From: Adineta vaga
Taxonomy: Eukaryota; Rotifera
Direction: 5' to 3'
DNA: 64,000 nucleotides
Assembly: GCA_021613535.1 (NCBI GenBank)
Contig: CP075494.1
Location: 14,694,001 to 14,758,000, forward strand
How positions within the stretch are numbered: position 1 is the first letter of the stretch; each line of letters opens with the position of its first letter. The notes beneath the pieces are model-generated. The model had not been told where the DNA came from and did not search any database. It saw only the letters and a program-made list of their open reading frames with translations. The position numbers and the translations under genes are program-made. Below are positions 45,703-58,760 of the stretch, piece after piece.

Positions 45703-48700
45703 TATGATTTATTATTGATTAAAAAAAGATAAGGAATCAACTTGTAGGAAAATGAAGACTAACAAAAATTGAATTAATTGCGAATTATGATTGTTGAATA
45801 AACCTTCCAATAAAAAAAGCAAAATATTGATATTTAGATTATTGAATTTTGATAATCCTTCATTTCAAATCAAATATTACTTACTCGTTTGATATGCATG
45901 AGAATCTAAATACTCGAGCTTTTTTCTTTCTCTTTTTGTTCCATCAAATAAACAAGATTCTTGCTATTATCTAACTATCTATGGTAATAGTGCGTGCGTC
46001 ACGATAGTCCTTGTTCGTTCTCTCCTAGTGTTCCGTCTTACGGGACGAGAATGATGCTAAAAACTGTGTGACAGTCAATGTATATACATACTATCTTCTA
46101 TTGCTTTCTGGTGTCATTGCTACCGCTACTAGCAACACCAACACCATCATCATCTTCATTGATGGCAGTAGTAGTGCAATAGTGTACGTGCGTGTTCTTC
46201 GCTGTTCGACTCGGGTGACGCACTCGCGCGATTTCTTTTCTTTCTCAACATGTTATTCTTACACGGCAATAACGGCACGCACACAATAAAGAAGACTTGC
46301 CAATCTCTGCTGCACAGACCATAACATCAGACAGATACAAAAATAAGAGTGAACAAAAAAAAAGAACAAATTCTAAGTACATTTTTTCTCCATTTTTTTT
46401 CTTCCATTGAGTTTTTTTTTCTTACTTGATCTGTTTTGTTGTATGATAGAAAATACAAAAATATTAAATAATCATCCAATAGATAATAATAATTGTAATA
46501 ATCAACACCAAATGTGATGATCATCGACTAGAGTTCAAATAAGAAGGATAATATTGATGATCACTATTTTGTTTCTGATAGATCAATTTTCGTTTCATAC
46601 GTGAATACATATTGTTTAAAAAAAGGAAGTTTCTGTTTTGTCTAAAATTTTATCATTTATACATACATTTCTAAGATGTAAGAAAATAGTAAATACACAC
46701 ATGCACACGATTACTGGTTTATTTCAGGTTTTCAAGTCAAAAAAAAACCTGAGAAGCAAGAAGAAGAAGAAGAAGAAGAAGAAGAAAAACGACGATATGT
46801 CGACGATGCTATTGCTTTTGCTCTTGCTATTTGGGCGAACGAGCGAGCGGACGGGGCGGATGAAACAACGAAGAGAAAGCTTGCCCGACTAGAAGTAACA
46901 GCAACCGAGAAGAAAATTCTGTATGTATGAAGCTGTAATAGGGTAGTGAAGAAGAAGAAGAAGAAGAAGGAAAAAATTGAAGAGGGAAAAGAACGATAGT
47001 AATATGGAAAGGGAAAAGATCTCCATTCCCGAACGAGAAATACAGAAAAGGAAGAAGAGAAAAGAAAATAGGAAAGAAGACGAACACACATTGGGCTTTG
47101 GGTTCGGGCGAAGCAGTCAGCGATGATGATGCGATGCTGATGAACAACTCTATTGTTGATGATAATTTTTTTGCGTTTCTTTCTTTTCATTACATACTAT
47201 TGACGATGGCTGGTTTCGTCTCCGTTCCTATCGCGCTTGCCTTTCTATAATCATAATTCTAGTAATGCGAACTAGAGTCGTTTTTTTTTGAAAAAAAAGG
47301 AAGGAAGGAAGAAAGAACAAGAGAAATGATGGCTGTGGTTCTCTACTATTGGGCGCCAACCGATAGCTCAACCCGACGATGAGAGAAGAAGAAGAGAACG
47401 GGAAGTAATGATTACTTGGTACGTCAACAACGAACGCTAAATAGAAAGATAGAGAAAAAAAGAGCAAGAAACGCGCTTCGGCGCATTAAAAAACACATAT
47501 ATACAGACATACATCAGAATGGCATTGTCCTTATCTATTTCTCCTTCTTTTGCAGTTGTATCTGTTCTCTGCCAGTAGTGGTAATAGAAGAGAGAGAGAC
47601 AGAGACAGAGACAGAGAGGAAAAAAAAGAAAAGCAATCAAATAGAGAAGAAGACGCAGAAAAGACGAATCCACTTGATAACAGGCACTACTAACAAATGA
47701 TGAATAAGAGAACAGGCCAACGTCCGTTGTTATTGCTTTAATAATATATAGCAAACTTTATTGTCTAATAAAGAAAAGAATGATGTTCATGATGCAAGAC
47801 AGATCATATTTGGCATTATTATCCCAAAGGACAAAAGAACATCAAAGACAAATACCGCAAAACTAATTCTTTTTCATTTCGATTGAAAACAAAAAATAGA
47901 AGAAGAAAAGAAAGATAATTCGAGAAAGAAAAATCTTTTCAATAGAAACGAAGGTGATAAAAGTAATCTTCTTGCATTTGTATCTTTTTTTTCATCCAAC
48001 ACTATTTGCTTTCAGTCATCTTTTGTCTTGTTACTTAGGCGTTTTCTTCTTCTGTTCCTTCTTTTTCTTACTAAAGAGCGATCTATACTTGACAAAGATG
48101 ATGCTGTTGCTGCGAGTGATGCGTTTGTCACAGTCTTCTTCTTCTTCTTCTTCTCATTTCTAAGATGAATTAACGAGTGAACAAGAAAGAACGAAGAAAG
48201 TTGAGAATCAATGTCGCTTAGTGATAAGAAACAAGCAGAGATTTGTGTGGGATAATGACAGATGTGATGTCGTTCAAAGATCATTTTTTTACGAATTATT
48301 CTCCTATTCATAAAAAGAGATAGATATCAATGGAAAATTTATGCAATTCTAATCAAACTATTAGATCAACGGAGATCAAGAATATTAATATCAAATTAAA
48401 AGAATAGCAAAAATATTTTCTTGAAATACAATCGATTTGAACTTTTCATATTATTATTTCTTTGAGATTAAGTCAAGAATGATTTTAAGATGTTTTAATC
48501 AATTATTTGGATAAGAATTTTCCGAAGAAAATCAAGATTTTCAATACAAAGCATTGATTCAACAATGATTTCTAATGAAGTTTCTCATGCATAATCAAAT
48601 AGTAAATACGAATAATTAGATTTGAATTTAATATTTAAACAACAATTTTGATGGAATCTCTTCGAATAAAATATGTCAAAGAAGAAGAAACGTTAACTTA

Positions 48701-49374
48701 CCTAAACTAAATACAATTGAGCTTCGTTAACCACTGAAGCTCGTTTCCGAATTGAAATCTAATATTGAATCGTTAATTGACAGTTAAAATATTGGAAACT
48801 TCTTTTGAGATTCGTTTTTATTGAGAATAATATTCAGATAAATAAAATCGAATAATCAAAAGAGTACTTATGTGTCTGAAAGAAACATCAATAACACAAT
48901 AAATCCTACCATTATCAATGTTGAAAAGAATATAGTTAGACTCTAAAATGAAGTATTAATCACATGTAAATAAACTAAAACTGTTCGTGAAAATATCATT
49001 CCAAGCAAAATCTTCAATTCATATACGAATATCTGAAGAAAATTTTCTTTTTCGAACATTTTTTATCATTAATTTCTTGAATTGAAATGCATAAGTGATC
49101 TTGAAGAGGTCACTAGTACACATAAATTTCAAATGATATTATATTTCATTTTACAAATCTTTCTCTCGAATAAAACGATGATTTCAATTACTTTCGAAAT
49201 ATTCTAAAAAAAAAGAAGTTTCTCGAATATCAGAACAAAATGATGTCATGATTGGTACTTCGAATTCATCGATCTCCAATGGGTAGATGTCATCTTGTAA
49301 TCAAAAAGATGAAGAAGAGTTTCATTTATAATTATGCAATTCATTTCTTACACTTTTCATTTTCATTTCTAGAA
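45703..49374. other. 3.7-kb gene-free region with purine-strand bias
   Basis: No gene is supported. From about 46735 to 47700 the plus strand is strongly purine-rich, with (GAA)n or (AAG)n runs at 46755-46790 and 46948-46970 and a (GA)n/GACAGA run at 47589-47620. A reverse-sense pyrimidine run lies at 48134-48156. Long open frames here (46732-47190 and others) translate the repeats into Ser, Phe or Lys runs and are not genes. 48300-49250 is plain AT-rich DNA. The G-beta promoter and 5' UTR should lie in the first few hundred bases. Confidence 0.6.
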
Positions 49375-50852
49375 ATGTCCTCAACAGCTCCGTCTCCGTA
49401 TACATGTATTACATGTCATGTTGCTTTTAATAATGGTGAATTGCAACGTGCACATTATAAAACAGATTGGCATCGTTATAATTTAAAACGAAAAGTTGCA
49501 GATCTAGGTCCTATCTCTGCTATTGAATTTGCCGAAAAAGTAGAAGCTATTCAGCAAACTTCAGCGAAAAATATCGAGACAAATAGTCGAACATCATTAA
49601 CATGTAAAGATTGTGGAAAAGCATTTACATCTGAAAATGGTATGTTAAATCATACAAAATCGAAGAAACATATTGAGACAGTTGCGAAAAATGCAAATCT
49701 TCCAGTAAGTGATAATGAAAGTCTTCGATATTATTATATTTCATTCATTGCAGAAAACAGATGCAAATCAATATCCAAAATCTCCAGAACAGACGCCACA
49801 AGAATCGATTCAAGTTGAAGATATGGATGAAGATGAAGTCGAAGATGACGAAGATTGGAATGATATGGATGATGGAGCTACCGTTACTCGTAAGTACATA
49901 CTTTTGATCGGATTAAATTCACCTTCATTCTCTCTACTGAACAGATATCTAAAGTAATGTTTATTTAATTATAATTTAGATGCATCAGTGTTAGAGGGTG
50001 AAGCTCAAGTTCTTGGCACTCCATTACGTTTAGACGAATGTTTATTTTGTCCATTGAAATCATCCAATCTTGAAGAGAATCTTACTCATATGGCACATTC
50101 ACATAGTTTCTTTTTACCAGATTTTGAATATATTAAAGATTTATCAGGTTTAATTGAATATCTCGGTATGTATTTGGTGAAATAATTTATATCGATCTCT
50201 TATTGTTTTATATGTCTAGATGAAAAAGTCGGAATATTTCATGTATGTCTTTGGTGTAATAAAAAATCGTTTCATGATGTTCTTTCTGTTCAACGACATA
50301 TGAATGCGAAAGGTCATTGTAAAATACTTTTCGATGAAAATCCAAATGCTGCTTGGGAATATGTGGATTTTTATGATTATTCGTAAGTTATATTAATTGA
50401 AAATTGAAGTAAATGAATTAAATATGTTCTAGAGCTACTCATCCAGATGCAAACGATAAAAATCTCGATGAAGAAATCGATGGACAGCTTCTTGATACAG
50501 CCGGTTATGAATTAGTATTACCATCTGGAAAAACAGTTGGACATCGGACACTTGTTCGATACTATCGTCAAAGTTTATCAAATCGAAATAATGAACGATC
50601 AGTAGAACTTGTCAATAAAATAAAAGATAAATATCGAGCACTTGGTTGGTCTGGACCAGGAACAACAGGTTTGTTTCTTTTTACATAAACAAATATTTAG
50701 AGATTATATTTGAATTTGTTTTAGGAGAAGTATTTCAACGAAAAGTTCGTGATCTGAAATATATGCAACAATGGAAATCGAAACAATATATGAGACTTGG
50801 TGTAAGAAATAATATGCATCAACATCATTTCCGAGAACAAGTTAATTTTTAA
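49375..50852 (+). CDS. ZNF622: Zinc finger protein 622 / REI1-type 60S maturation factor
   Basis: Cytoplasmic factor for late 60S ribosome maturation (REI1 in yeast). Exons are 49375-49704, 49754-49889, 49980-50165, 50220-50382, 50433-50668 and 50725-50852, giving 392 residues with a closed frame. Four C2H2-type fingers are visible: CITCHVAF..HYKTDWHRYNLKRK, CKDCGKAF..HTKSKKH, CLFCPLKS..HMAHSH and CLWCNKKS..HMNAKGHC. An acidic stretch (EDMDEDEVEDDEDWNDMDD) separates fingers two and three. The C-terminus is typical of the family: LPSGKTVGHRTLVRYYRQ, then RNNMHQHHFREQ. The start follows a possible 5' UTR splice acceptor. Confidence 0.95.
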
Positions 50853-51311
50853 ATTTTGTGTTTTTCTTTTGTTATAAAATAAAGAAAATTCAACAAATTA
50901 TACGAGTAAATATTCTTTTTTCTAATAGATAGTCATGAAATTCATAAGTTGAAAGATTAAACATACGCAAATACAATGTGAATTTGTTTCGACTAATCGT
51001 GTAGGTCATATGATTGACTCATTATATTAGTGTTTTTGTTTTTCTCTACGTTTGAGTACAAAAACATTGATACATTTTCATGATTGATAATAAAAAGAAA
51101 GGTACTATGAAAAGTGATGTCATAGGGGAAAAATATTTTGATTCGATTTCCCGTCGATTGTATGTGTACGCGCGCAGAAAATGGCGAACATTCTCGTTCT
51201 TTTCAAATTATTGATCCTGTACGCGAGAGAGAAAGAAAAGTATATATTCGAAAGGGAGGGTGTGCGTCGATCATTTCATTTATCTTTGTTTACACGATCG
51301 AATACGCTTGT
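50853..51311. other. ZNF622-PRODH spacer
   Basis: AT-rich near ZNF622, with AATAAA at about 50877-50882 as a likely polyadenylation signal. 51138-51300 is the presumptive PRODH promoter and 5' UTR. No gene. Confidence 0.5.
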
Positions 51312-53306
51312 ATGTCATCCGTAAGTAACAACATGTTCTTCTGCTAGATACATTTCGGTTGTTATTTATATCTAGTTTAAACGTTTATATCCTTCTACAT
51401 CAATTCTATGCACGAGTCGAACAGCACAATTATTTAAGAAAAAAATTTATTATCAATCGACTAGTGTATCAGCAGCAGCACATACAAATGAAGAGAAAAA
51501 TGTAAAAACAAATTATCCATTACTTGATACAAAATTCAATCAATATCGAATTGCTTATCGGTATCGACGTAGTATTGAACTATTGCGGGGCTACTTTGTT
51601 TATCGATTGTTCTCAATCAATTTACTGGTTACTAATCAAACGAAAGTAATATTCTTAAACATTTTGATTGAACAGTCTAGATTTTTCTACGACGAATTTT
51701 ATTTAGATTGCTCAATGGGGTCAACGTATTCTTGGCACTCATTTATTCAATGCTATTTTAAAATTAACAGTCTTTGGACATTTTGTTGGAGGTGAAACTC
51801 CTCGAGAAATTACATCTGTTATCGACCGTTTACAAGAATACGGTGTTAAACCAATTCTAGATTACAGTGTCGAAAGTGATGATGGTGGTACTTCGTTAAC
51901 ATCGTAAATTTTGTTAAATAACTGAGATTTTTCAACTCATATATATATATATATATATTCATATGTAGTACTGATGATATCAACCGTATGCATGATCATA
52001 ATATGAATAAGTTTATTGAATGTATCAAAACATCGCATAATGTTTGCGGACCAAATAATTTAGTGGCAATCAAAGTAACAGCTCTGATACAACCGAGCGT
52101 TTTGAAAAAATTCAATGCATTTATAAAATCAATACGAAATCATTTATCATTACCATCTCTATTTGAATTAATCAATCGGGAACAAAATCAAGAGAAAACG
52201 ATTGAATCATTTGAACAATTGATGAAAACATATCTTGATAAAACTCAAGTAAATGTTGTTAAACAGACTTTCTTATATATATATATATATATAATTTTTT
52301 CGAACTTTTAGAGTAATATGCCTGATAACGTAGTTTTCACTCATAATGAATTATTGGAGATTGTCAATCTTCTTATACGTTTAAATAAAATTGCACAAGT
52401 AAGATCGAAATTTTTGTTTTTGATTTTATTTATCTGAGAATAAACTTGTTTGTTTTAGGCGTCCGTTGAAGAAAATATCTCAATAATGGTTGATGCTGAA
52501 CAAACATATTTTCAATCGGCAATTAACTATCTTGCGAATGAATTACAACGATATTATAATAAAGATAATTCTGCATTTATCTACGGAACATATCAGTGTT
52601 ATTTAAAAGTAAATTATCTTTGTTACCTTCTATATTTCTAGGATGAAATTTGTGTAGGAAACATTAACATCTTTAAAACATGATCTTCAACAAGCCGAAA
52701 AGTATGGGTATATATTTGCCGCTAAACTTGTACGTGGTGCCTATATGGAACAAGAACGTCGATTAGCTCAAGAACATGGATATGAAGATCCAGTTAATCC
52801 AGATTTTGGAGCAACATCAAAAATGTATCATACATGTCTTGATGAAGTATTAAAAAGTACTGAAAAGCGTGATTCAAATCAAGTTCGAATTGTAATTGCA
52901 TCACATAATGAAGATACGATCCGATATGCTATTCAAAAGTAAATAAATCATCCGATTTATTTCAATACAGTATGAGAATTTTTGATTTAGAATGAAGGAT
53001 CTTAATATACGTCGTGGTTCATCGCTAGTTTCATTTGCATCATTATATGGAATGAGTGATTACGTTGCTTTTGCTTTAGGTAATTATAATTAAGAATTTT
53101 CAATACAATTCATATCATTTCGTTTGTTTACAGCAAATTCTGGTTATAAGACATACAAATATTTACCATATGGACCAGTTGAATCATTACAACCATATTT
53201 ATTTCGACGTGCGCAAGAAAATAGGTCAATGTTTGAAAAAGCTGACAAAGATCGACGTCTTCATTTTAAAGCATTGAAAGATCGAGTTTTACATCCAAAA
53301 GTTTAA
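51312..53306 (+). CDS. PRODH: Proline dehydrogenase, mitochondrial
   Basis: FAD enzyme of the mitochondrial matrix face that oxidises proline to pyrroline-5-carboxylate. Exons are 51312-51320 (9 nt), 51376-51645, 51707-51903, 51969-52248, 52312-52398, 52459-52608, 52658-52938, 52991-53079 and 53134-53306, giving 511 residues. The N-terminus SSFKRLYPSTSILCTSRTA is basic and hydroxylated, a mitochondrial presequence. Barrel landmarks are KPILDYSVESDDGG, VAIKVTALIQP, ISIMVDAEQTYFQ, AKLVRGAYMEQER, IVIASHNEDT and YKYLPYGPVE..PYLFRRAQENR. The three-codon first exon was chosen because GTAAGT follows ATGTCATCC and the frame stays open. Confidence 0.93.
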
Positions 53307-54700
53307 TATATTTTTATTTCTTATGTCTTCTGTCTTTTACACTGTTAGCTTTTCATTTCGATTAATATAATAAAATCAAAAGAGAATCTTGGTTAAAAAC
53401 ACTTCATAAGATAATCCATTCGACTATTTATTGCTCTGTTTCAAAAGAATCTATATTTCATTATTGCAAAATTAATTTAAATATGAATGTTACTCACACT
53501 TCATCAATAGAACTTTTGGTTGATAAGAAGTTTATCAGTTGCTTGATAGTACTATGCTTACAAGAAAATACTGGATTTCATTATAATGCTGGTATTATTT
53601 AGAATTTATGTTAAATATTTTATGAAAAGCTTTTTTTGACACGTAGGTTATCTTACCGTCCGATTCGAATTTTTCTCGAAAATATTCGCCTATAGGTTAG
53701 ACCAACGTTAGACTAAGATAGAACTCGACGAGCTTTATTGGCTGAATATCGTGGTTACTCTTTTGGAATAAACTATAGTAGTAACAGTTACTAATTAGTC
53801 ACTTTTGCATTAGAGCGAGTTTATTAAGTAATTCTTGTAATGTACGTAAAGGATGAACCAGATTAGACTGTCATTAGACTATGACACATCTGAATGAGTT
53901 CTGTCGGAAGAATATCTTCTCGGAATAAGTTGCATCTGTGGTGTATTGCAAATAAGTTACTACTCTTATCCTAAAAGTGTAGTATAAACAGTCAATGAAA
54001 AAAGGCACTTTAAAATGATTTTTTGTGTTTGAAAAACGCTTGTTTTTGTGTCATGATTTTGTCCTACATTAACAAATGTTCTTCTTTTTTAGATCAGGTT
54101 TGAAACATCCATCGGAATACATCCATAATGTAAAGCATGACTAAAAGAATCTTTTTCATCTTGTTTTAATACATTCAAGACTAGTCCATGTTAGTATTTA
54201 TACTATTAAAGCTGATACATGAACGGCTACTTAAGAAAACGGACGAAAACCAGGAACATTCACATGCCATTATAGAAGAATATAATAGTATAGCCCGATG
54301 TTAACGAAGGTAGAATCTATATCTCTCATTTCGATCTTATGTACACATGTTTCTCGTCATAGAGCACACTCAAAAAAATACTTTTCTTAAGTTTTCTCTC
54401 TCTTATCCTTTTTTCTTTGGTCTATTTCTTTCTATGCAAAAATATAATAACCTAATATATCCATCTCCAATCTGATCGAAGTTTCTACTATAGTAAAACT
54501 GAGATCATAAATGACTGGAACGAAGAAAAAAAATGTGTAGAGAAACGTCGAATTTGTTCATTATATTATTCGTTTATAATAAACGAAAACGTCTGTTAGG
54601 CTAGATGTTAGGATCTGTTATATGAATTTTTCAAATGTATCACTGTACATGCAACAAGATTTATGAACATCCTTCCCAAGTATCGGTGAAAATTTATTGT
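53307..54700. other. Gene-free region after PRODH
   Basis: AT-rich, with AATAAAA near 53369 as a plausible PRODH polyadenylation signal. Nothing else can be assigned. The string CACTCAAAAAAATA near 54365 recalls 9070-9082 but is too short to call a repeat. Confidence 0.4.
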
Positions 54701-55190
54701 TTTGAATTTTTATCTGTGGTTTCTGGTTTAGGTTGGGATGTAAGAAAATGCATGATGATCGTTTGCAACAGGTGGATGTTCAACAACAACAAAGTCAAGT
54801 CAATGCTGTGTCACTAGTTGCTAATGAACCTAGATTTACACATTCAGTAGATCTTAATCAACTTACACAAGGATCCAAACAGTTTCGATAGCCATCTTCT
54901 GTTTCAATTGAATCAACGTTAGAAATAATTGTTTTGTTGTTAGTTAATATTCATCAATTCTGTATTTAGATTAATAAGCCAAAGATATCATGAAGGATAC
55001 TCCAATAGCTCATCGACAATTAAACATTTTGGAACAAGCAATTGTCCCGTACGAACACCACAAACATTGTAAATCATGGTTCTATGATTCTGGATTCATA
55101 TATATTCCTCTGTTTTGTTCTAGATGTAATCTTAATGACCAAAATCATTTTAACCGTGTATTACCAATACAACCATCAACATGAGATGTA
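54701..55190 (+). pseudogene. Possible decayed gene fragment
   Basis: Two codon-like plus-strand stretches in different frames: 54772-54891 (VDVQQQQSQVNAVSLVANEP, then DLNQLTQGSKQFR and a stop) and 54990-55184 (IAHRQLNILEQAIVPYEHH, then CSRCNLNDQNHFNR). The composition is like protein and unlike the surrounding AT-rich DNA. Neither has a credible start or splice pattern, and I do not recognise the family. Confidence 0.28.
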
Positions 55191-55763
55191 CTAGTAGTTG
55201 TGATTAGATGTTCAATAAAGAAAAAAGAGTACTCAAAACAAGAATTACCATTACAACTTCGTTCAGATATTGCTATTCGAATACCCTCAAGTAAAATTAT
55301 ATACAATAAATCTGCCCAAAAATTTGTTTAGAGTTTATAACAAAAGAAAGGTGAAAATTACTCATTTGTAGTCGAAAGACACAAGGAAGAATTGTTTATG
55401 ATATGTCATTAAAGAATGATTCATCGATTGTGTAGTTTTCTATGAATCAGTCACTAAGTTAATTATATCAATATTTTACCATCCGAAATACGAATAGATT
55501 TTAATTCATGAGCAATCTATACATGTACAACTTTGACACTATTGAATATGCAGATAAAATTATATTATTAATAAAATAAGAATGAAAAAGAAAAGGAAGA
55601 GAGATTCTTTTTTTTTCTTCAAATCAAAATCCATGTTAAAACGAAAATAAAATGAAAAAACAAAAAAGGAAGCATCCGATATAAAACTATTCCAAGATTA
55701 ATAAATGTCATTAGACTAGCTACAAAAAATATTAGATGAAATGTACATTTTTTATATCAAAGA
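55191..55763. other. 3' flank of the shisa-like gene
   Basis: AT-rich, no gene seen. It presumably contains the 3' UTR of the minus-strand shisa-like gene. Confidence 0.4.
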
Positions 55764-57089
55764 TTAGCTTTCAACAGTTGTTCTTTGTTCTTCACGTGGT
55801 ACAGGAATAGGTCTTTCTACATCTACAGGTGGATCTCGTGGCACAGCTAATAAATAATTTTCGTTTAAATAATATTGTTTTTCTATCATTTATATAACTT
55901 ACCTGAATAAGTATCACTTGGTTTATCATCTCTCGTTTGTTCATTTCGAAGCTTTTTATAATATAGAAAGACAATGATCAATGCTCCTGCAACAGCAAGC
56001 ACACAAGCAATAGGCACCACAACAGACACAGTTCGTTTAGTTGCCGGTGAATAATGTAAAGTTTTAGAATGACGCTGTCTATCATTGAAAACATTATTAC
56101 CATATCCACCGGATTGCTCTTGATTGAATTCTCTATTAAAGAAAAATAAGAAGAAAATACGTATGATTTAAAAATTTTTTTCAACGAACTGTGCATTGCA
56201 ACAATATTGATAATTTGATTGTCCACAGCAATATTGATCAAGTTGATTCATACCTGAACCAGGTGGTAATGGACATGGAAATTTACCAAATGTATATCCA
56301 TTAAAATTTTGAAAATTCGTACACATTGATCCACGTCGTTGTTGAGCTAGAATAATATGAGCAAGATATGTTGTTTTTCTTTCAAGACAAATATTTACCA
56401 CTCAATTGATCAATATTAAATGCTTTTTCACCTCTACTAGCATATTGCTTAGCTACTTTTTGAAGAAAAAATGCACCACCATCTTCTCTTCGAGGTAAAT
56501 TGCCCATGCTTTGCAAACTTATTCATGATAAAAATAGAGAATACAATATGTGACATCAATCAAATTTCGATTTACCTGCTAGGCGGTGCATTTTTTCCAT
56601 CTATCATATTGCTTTTATCTGATTGACCATTCTGATTTGAAACCCAATATTGATATTTCGTATCAAACCATCCAGATGGTTTATTACCCTCAAATGACGG
56701 TGGCTTAAAATCTGGACTACTATAGAATCCACGACCACGAATTGGTTGTCGTTGTCCTTGAGATGTTGGTAACAAATTATTATTTGACTGTTGTGCTTGT
56801 TGATTATTCAGACTATTTGAAGAGACGATAGAATTTAGATTGTTTGCCGGATTAAATTGCATATTTTTTGATGATACTGAGCCATCAGGATTTCTTGATA
56901 GACCACCCTGAATACGGTTACTATCACCTGTTGCTTGTCGTCGTCGACGATCAGCATTGGCTTCAGTCAATTCTAGGGAATATAAAGAAATTTTTTTGAA
57001 ACATAAATTTTTATATGATTTTTACCATTTATACAACAGATCAACAATATTAGTGGCAATATCAGCTGTCGATACGATGTAGCATACAT
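55764..57089 (-). CDS. Shisa-like single-pass membrane protein
   Basis: Six-exon model: 57026-57089, 56576-56972, 56399-56517, 56190-56346, 55903-56132 and 55764-55846, giving 349 residues with a closed frame. A signal peptide (LILPLILLICCI) is followed by RRRRQ, a possible furin site, and about 150 residues rich in Asn, Gln, Ser and Pro. The Cys-rich segment is CTNFQNF, CPLPPGS, QYCCGQSNYQYCC; the paired CC..CC spacing is the shisa-domain signature. A transmembrane helix follows (VVVPIACVLAVAGALIIVFL), then YYKK and a Pro-rich cytoplasmic tail. Shisa proteins regulate receptor trafficking; the specific partner is not predictable. The donor after exon 4 (GTTCGT) is weak. Confidence 0.75.
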
Positions 57090-57592
57090 GATAGTTGAAG
57101 TTTTTAATCAATTTTCTTTTTCTTCGTATTTCTTTACTGTCGCTTTGTATGTCAAAAGAAATATACTTTAGTTCTTTTTTTTCTGTTTTTTTCTTTCTCG
57201 CCTCCTTCTTACTCACCACCACTACTGTTCTCCCGTTTTTTTTCTTCTCTGAGGACCATGACCTTTTTTTTCTATAACATACAAATTATGTTTTCATATT
57301 TCTTCGTTCAGTTTCTCTCTTCTTCGATTTGGAATAAATTTTTTTCTCTCTCAAACTTTCGTTTGTCACCATTTTTGTCCTTTTTTGCGGTGCTGCCAGT
57401 TTTATTTTCATAATATGACGCATACTCTTGCTCTTTATCGTCAATTCGTCATGATTACTAAAAATTTTTTTCCTTTCCATCGCTTTCGTATTGAAGAACC
57501 GACAAAATTCAATAGTGCAAATAGTCTACGACGGTTAAAATGAGTAATTCAACTTTATTCATTCAACAAAATAAGTAAATAAATATGAATAA
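57090..57592. other. Pyrimidine-rich spacer
   Basis: T/C-rich plus strand from about 57105 to 57380, with several TTTTTTC runs. It should hold the shisa-like promoter and the 3' UTR of the RING gene. No gene. Confidence 0.45.
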
Positions 57593-58537
57593 TTATCTCA
57601 AAGCAGGAAACTCATCACTAAAAAGTAACAGTTTACGGCAAAGAGGACATGTTCGTTCGATTTTAAACCATTCTTCAAGACATACACGATGAAATGTATG
57701 ATTACATGGAAATGTTTCCGTATTTTTCAAATGTAAATCTTCTAAACAAATCAAACATTGATCTTCTACGGCAGTTGTATGATTGTTGTCTTTCGATTTC
57801 TTTAATGATTGTTCACGTTCTCGATATCGTTTAAACGTGCTCCATAGTGCAGAAGCAACGGATTGTTCGATTTGATCATCGAAAGAATGCTTTAAAGAAC
57901 GAAATTAATTATTGAATGATTTATGAGATGAAATGCACTTACTTGATTTGGAGTGGTGTCAATGTCAATCTGAAAAATATAATAAAACAAGAATATTGAA
58001 GAACGAAAAGCAAGAGATTTTATTGACTTGTTTTGATGGATATTTGTTTCGAACAATATTTAGAACACCTTCTTCAATCTGTGATAAACTTAATCCAGCT
58101 AATGTTTGCTGTTCTTGACGATAGGCATATATTGCTTCAGTAAAATCAGATCTATTGAAAAAGAAATGAATTAGAGAAAAAATTCTTAAATTTTACATAC
58201 CTACTTCATATATTCGGGATGAGTTTTAGTTAAATATAACATTAGTTTTTCGAATGTCGATAGTTCGAATGTTTCTTTTGAAAGACCAGGAGGAATATTT
58301 TTCTTAGTATTCTAATAAAAAAACGAAATTAATCAATGATAATTTCGATTACTCTATCTATCAAGAATAAGACTTTTAAACAAATTATTTCTACACTATG
58401 TGATAGTTACAGTTAATTTACATTTCATTCGTTCTACTTATCATGACTACGCATATAAAATCATCTCTTTCGTACTAAATATTAATTTCTACCTGTTTAC
58501 GATTATTCTCGCCATATTTTCGTTGTTGCGTAGACAT
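57593..58537 (-). CDS. RING-H2 E3 ubiquitin ligase-like protein
   Basis: Five exons: 58493-58537, 58205-58311, 58028-58151, 57943-57969 (a 27-nt micro-exon) and 57593-57889, giving 199 residues. The C-terminus is a RING-H2 (C3H2C3) finger: CLICLEDL, then FPCNHTFHRVCLEEWFK, then CPLCRKLL. The N-terminal part has no recognised domain; it includes TFEKLMLYLTKTHPEYMK and SLSQIEEGVLNIVRNKYP. The donor of exon 2 is GTAGGT, chosen because the neighbouring GTATGT would leave an in-frame stop. The gene lies 223 bp downstream of the SENP gene on the same strand. Confidence 0.82.
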
Positions 58538-58760
58538 ATTTCGAATGGTCAATAGAAACGTAATATAGGTTTATATCTAAAGCATATAATATATCAACAA
58601 AATATATATTTCTGATTGTCTGTCAGATTTTGCTTTTTCTTTATCTGTGTTATTTTGTATGACTTAATAACAAAAGAAAAATAAATGTTTACATATCGAA
58701 AGGAAATGAAGAAGTGTAACACGGACAACTAGAATATGAAAAGAAGACAAGATATCGTGA

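Noticed and set aside
46732-47190. 152-residue minus-strand frame rich in Ser and Phe
   Set aside because: It translates purine/pyrimidine simple repeats and overlaps two other frames of equal length; no domain or splice context.
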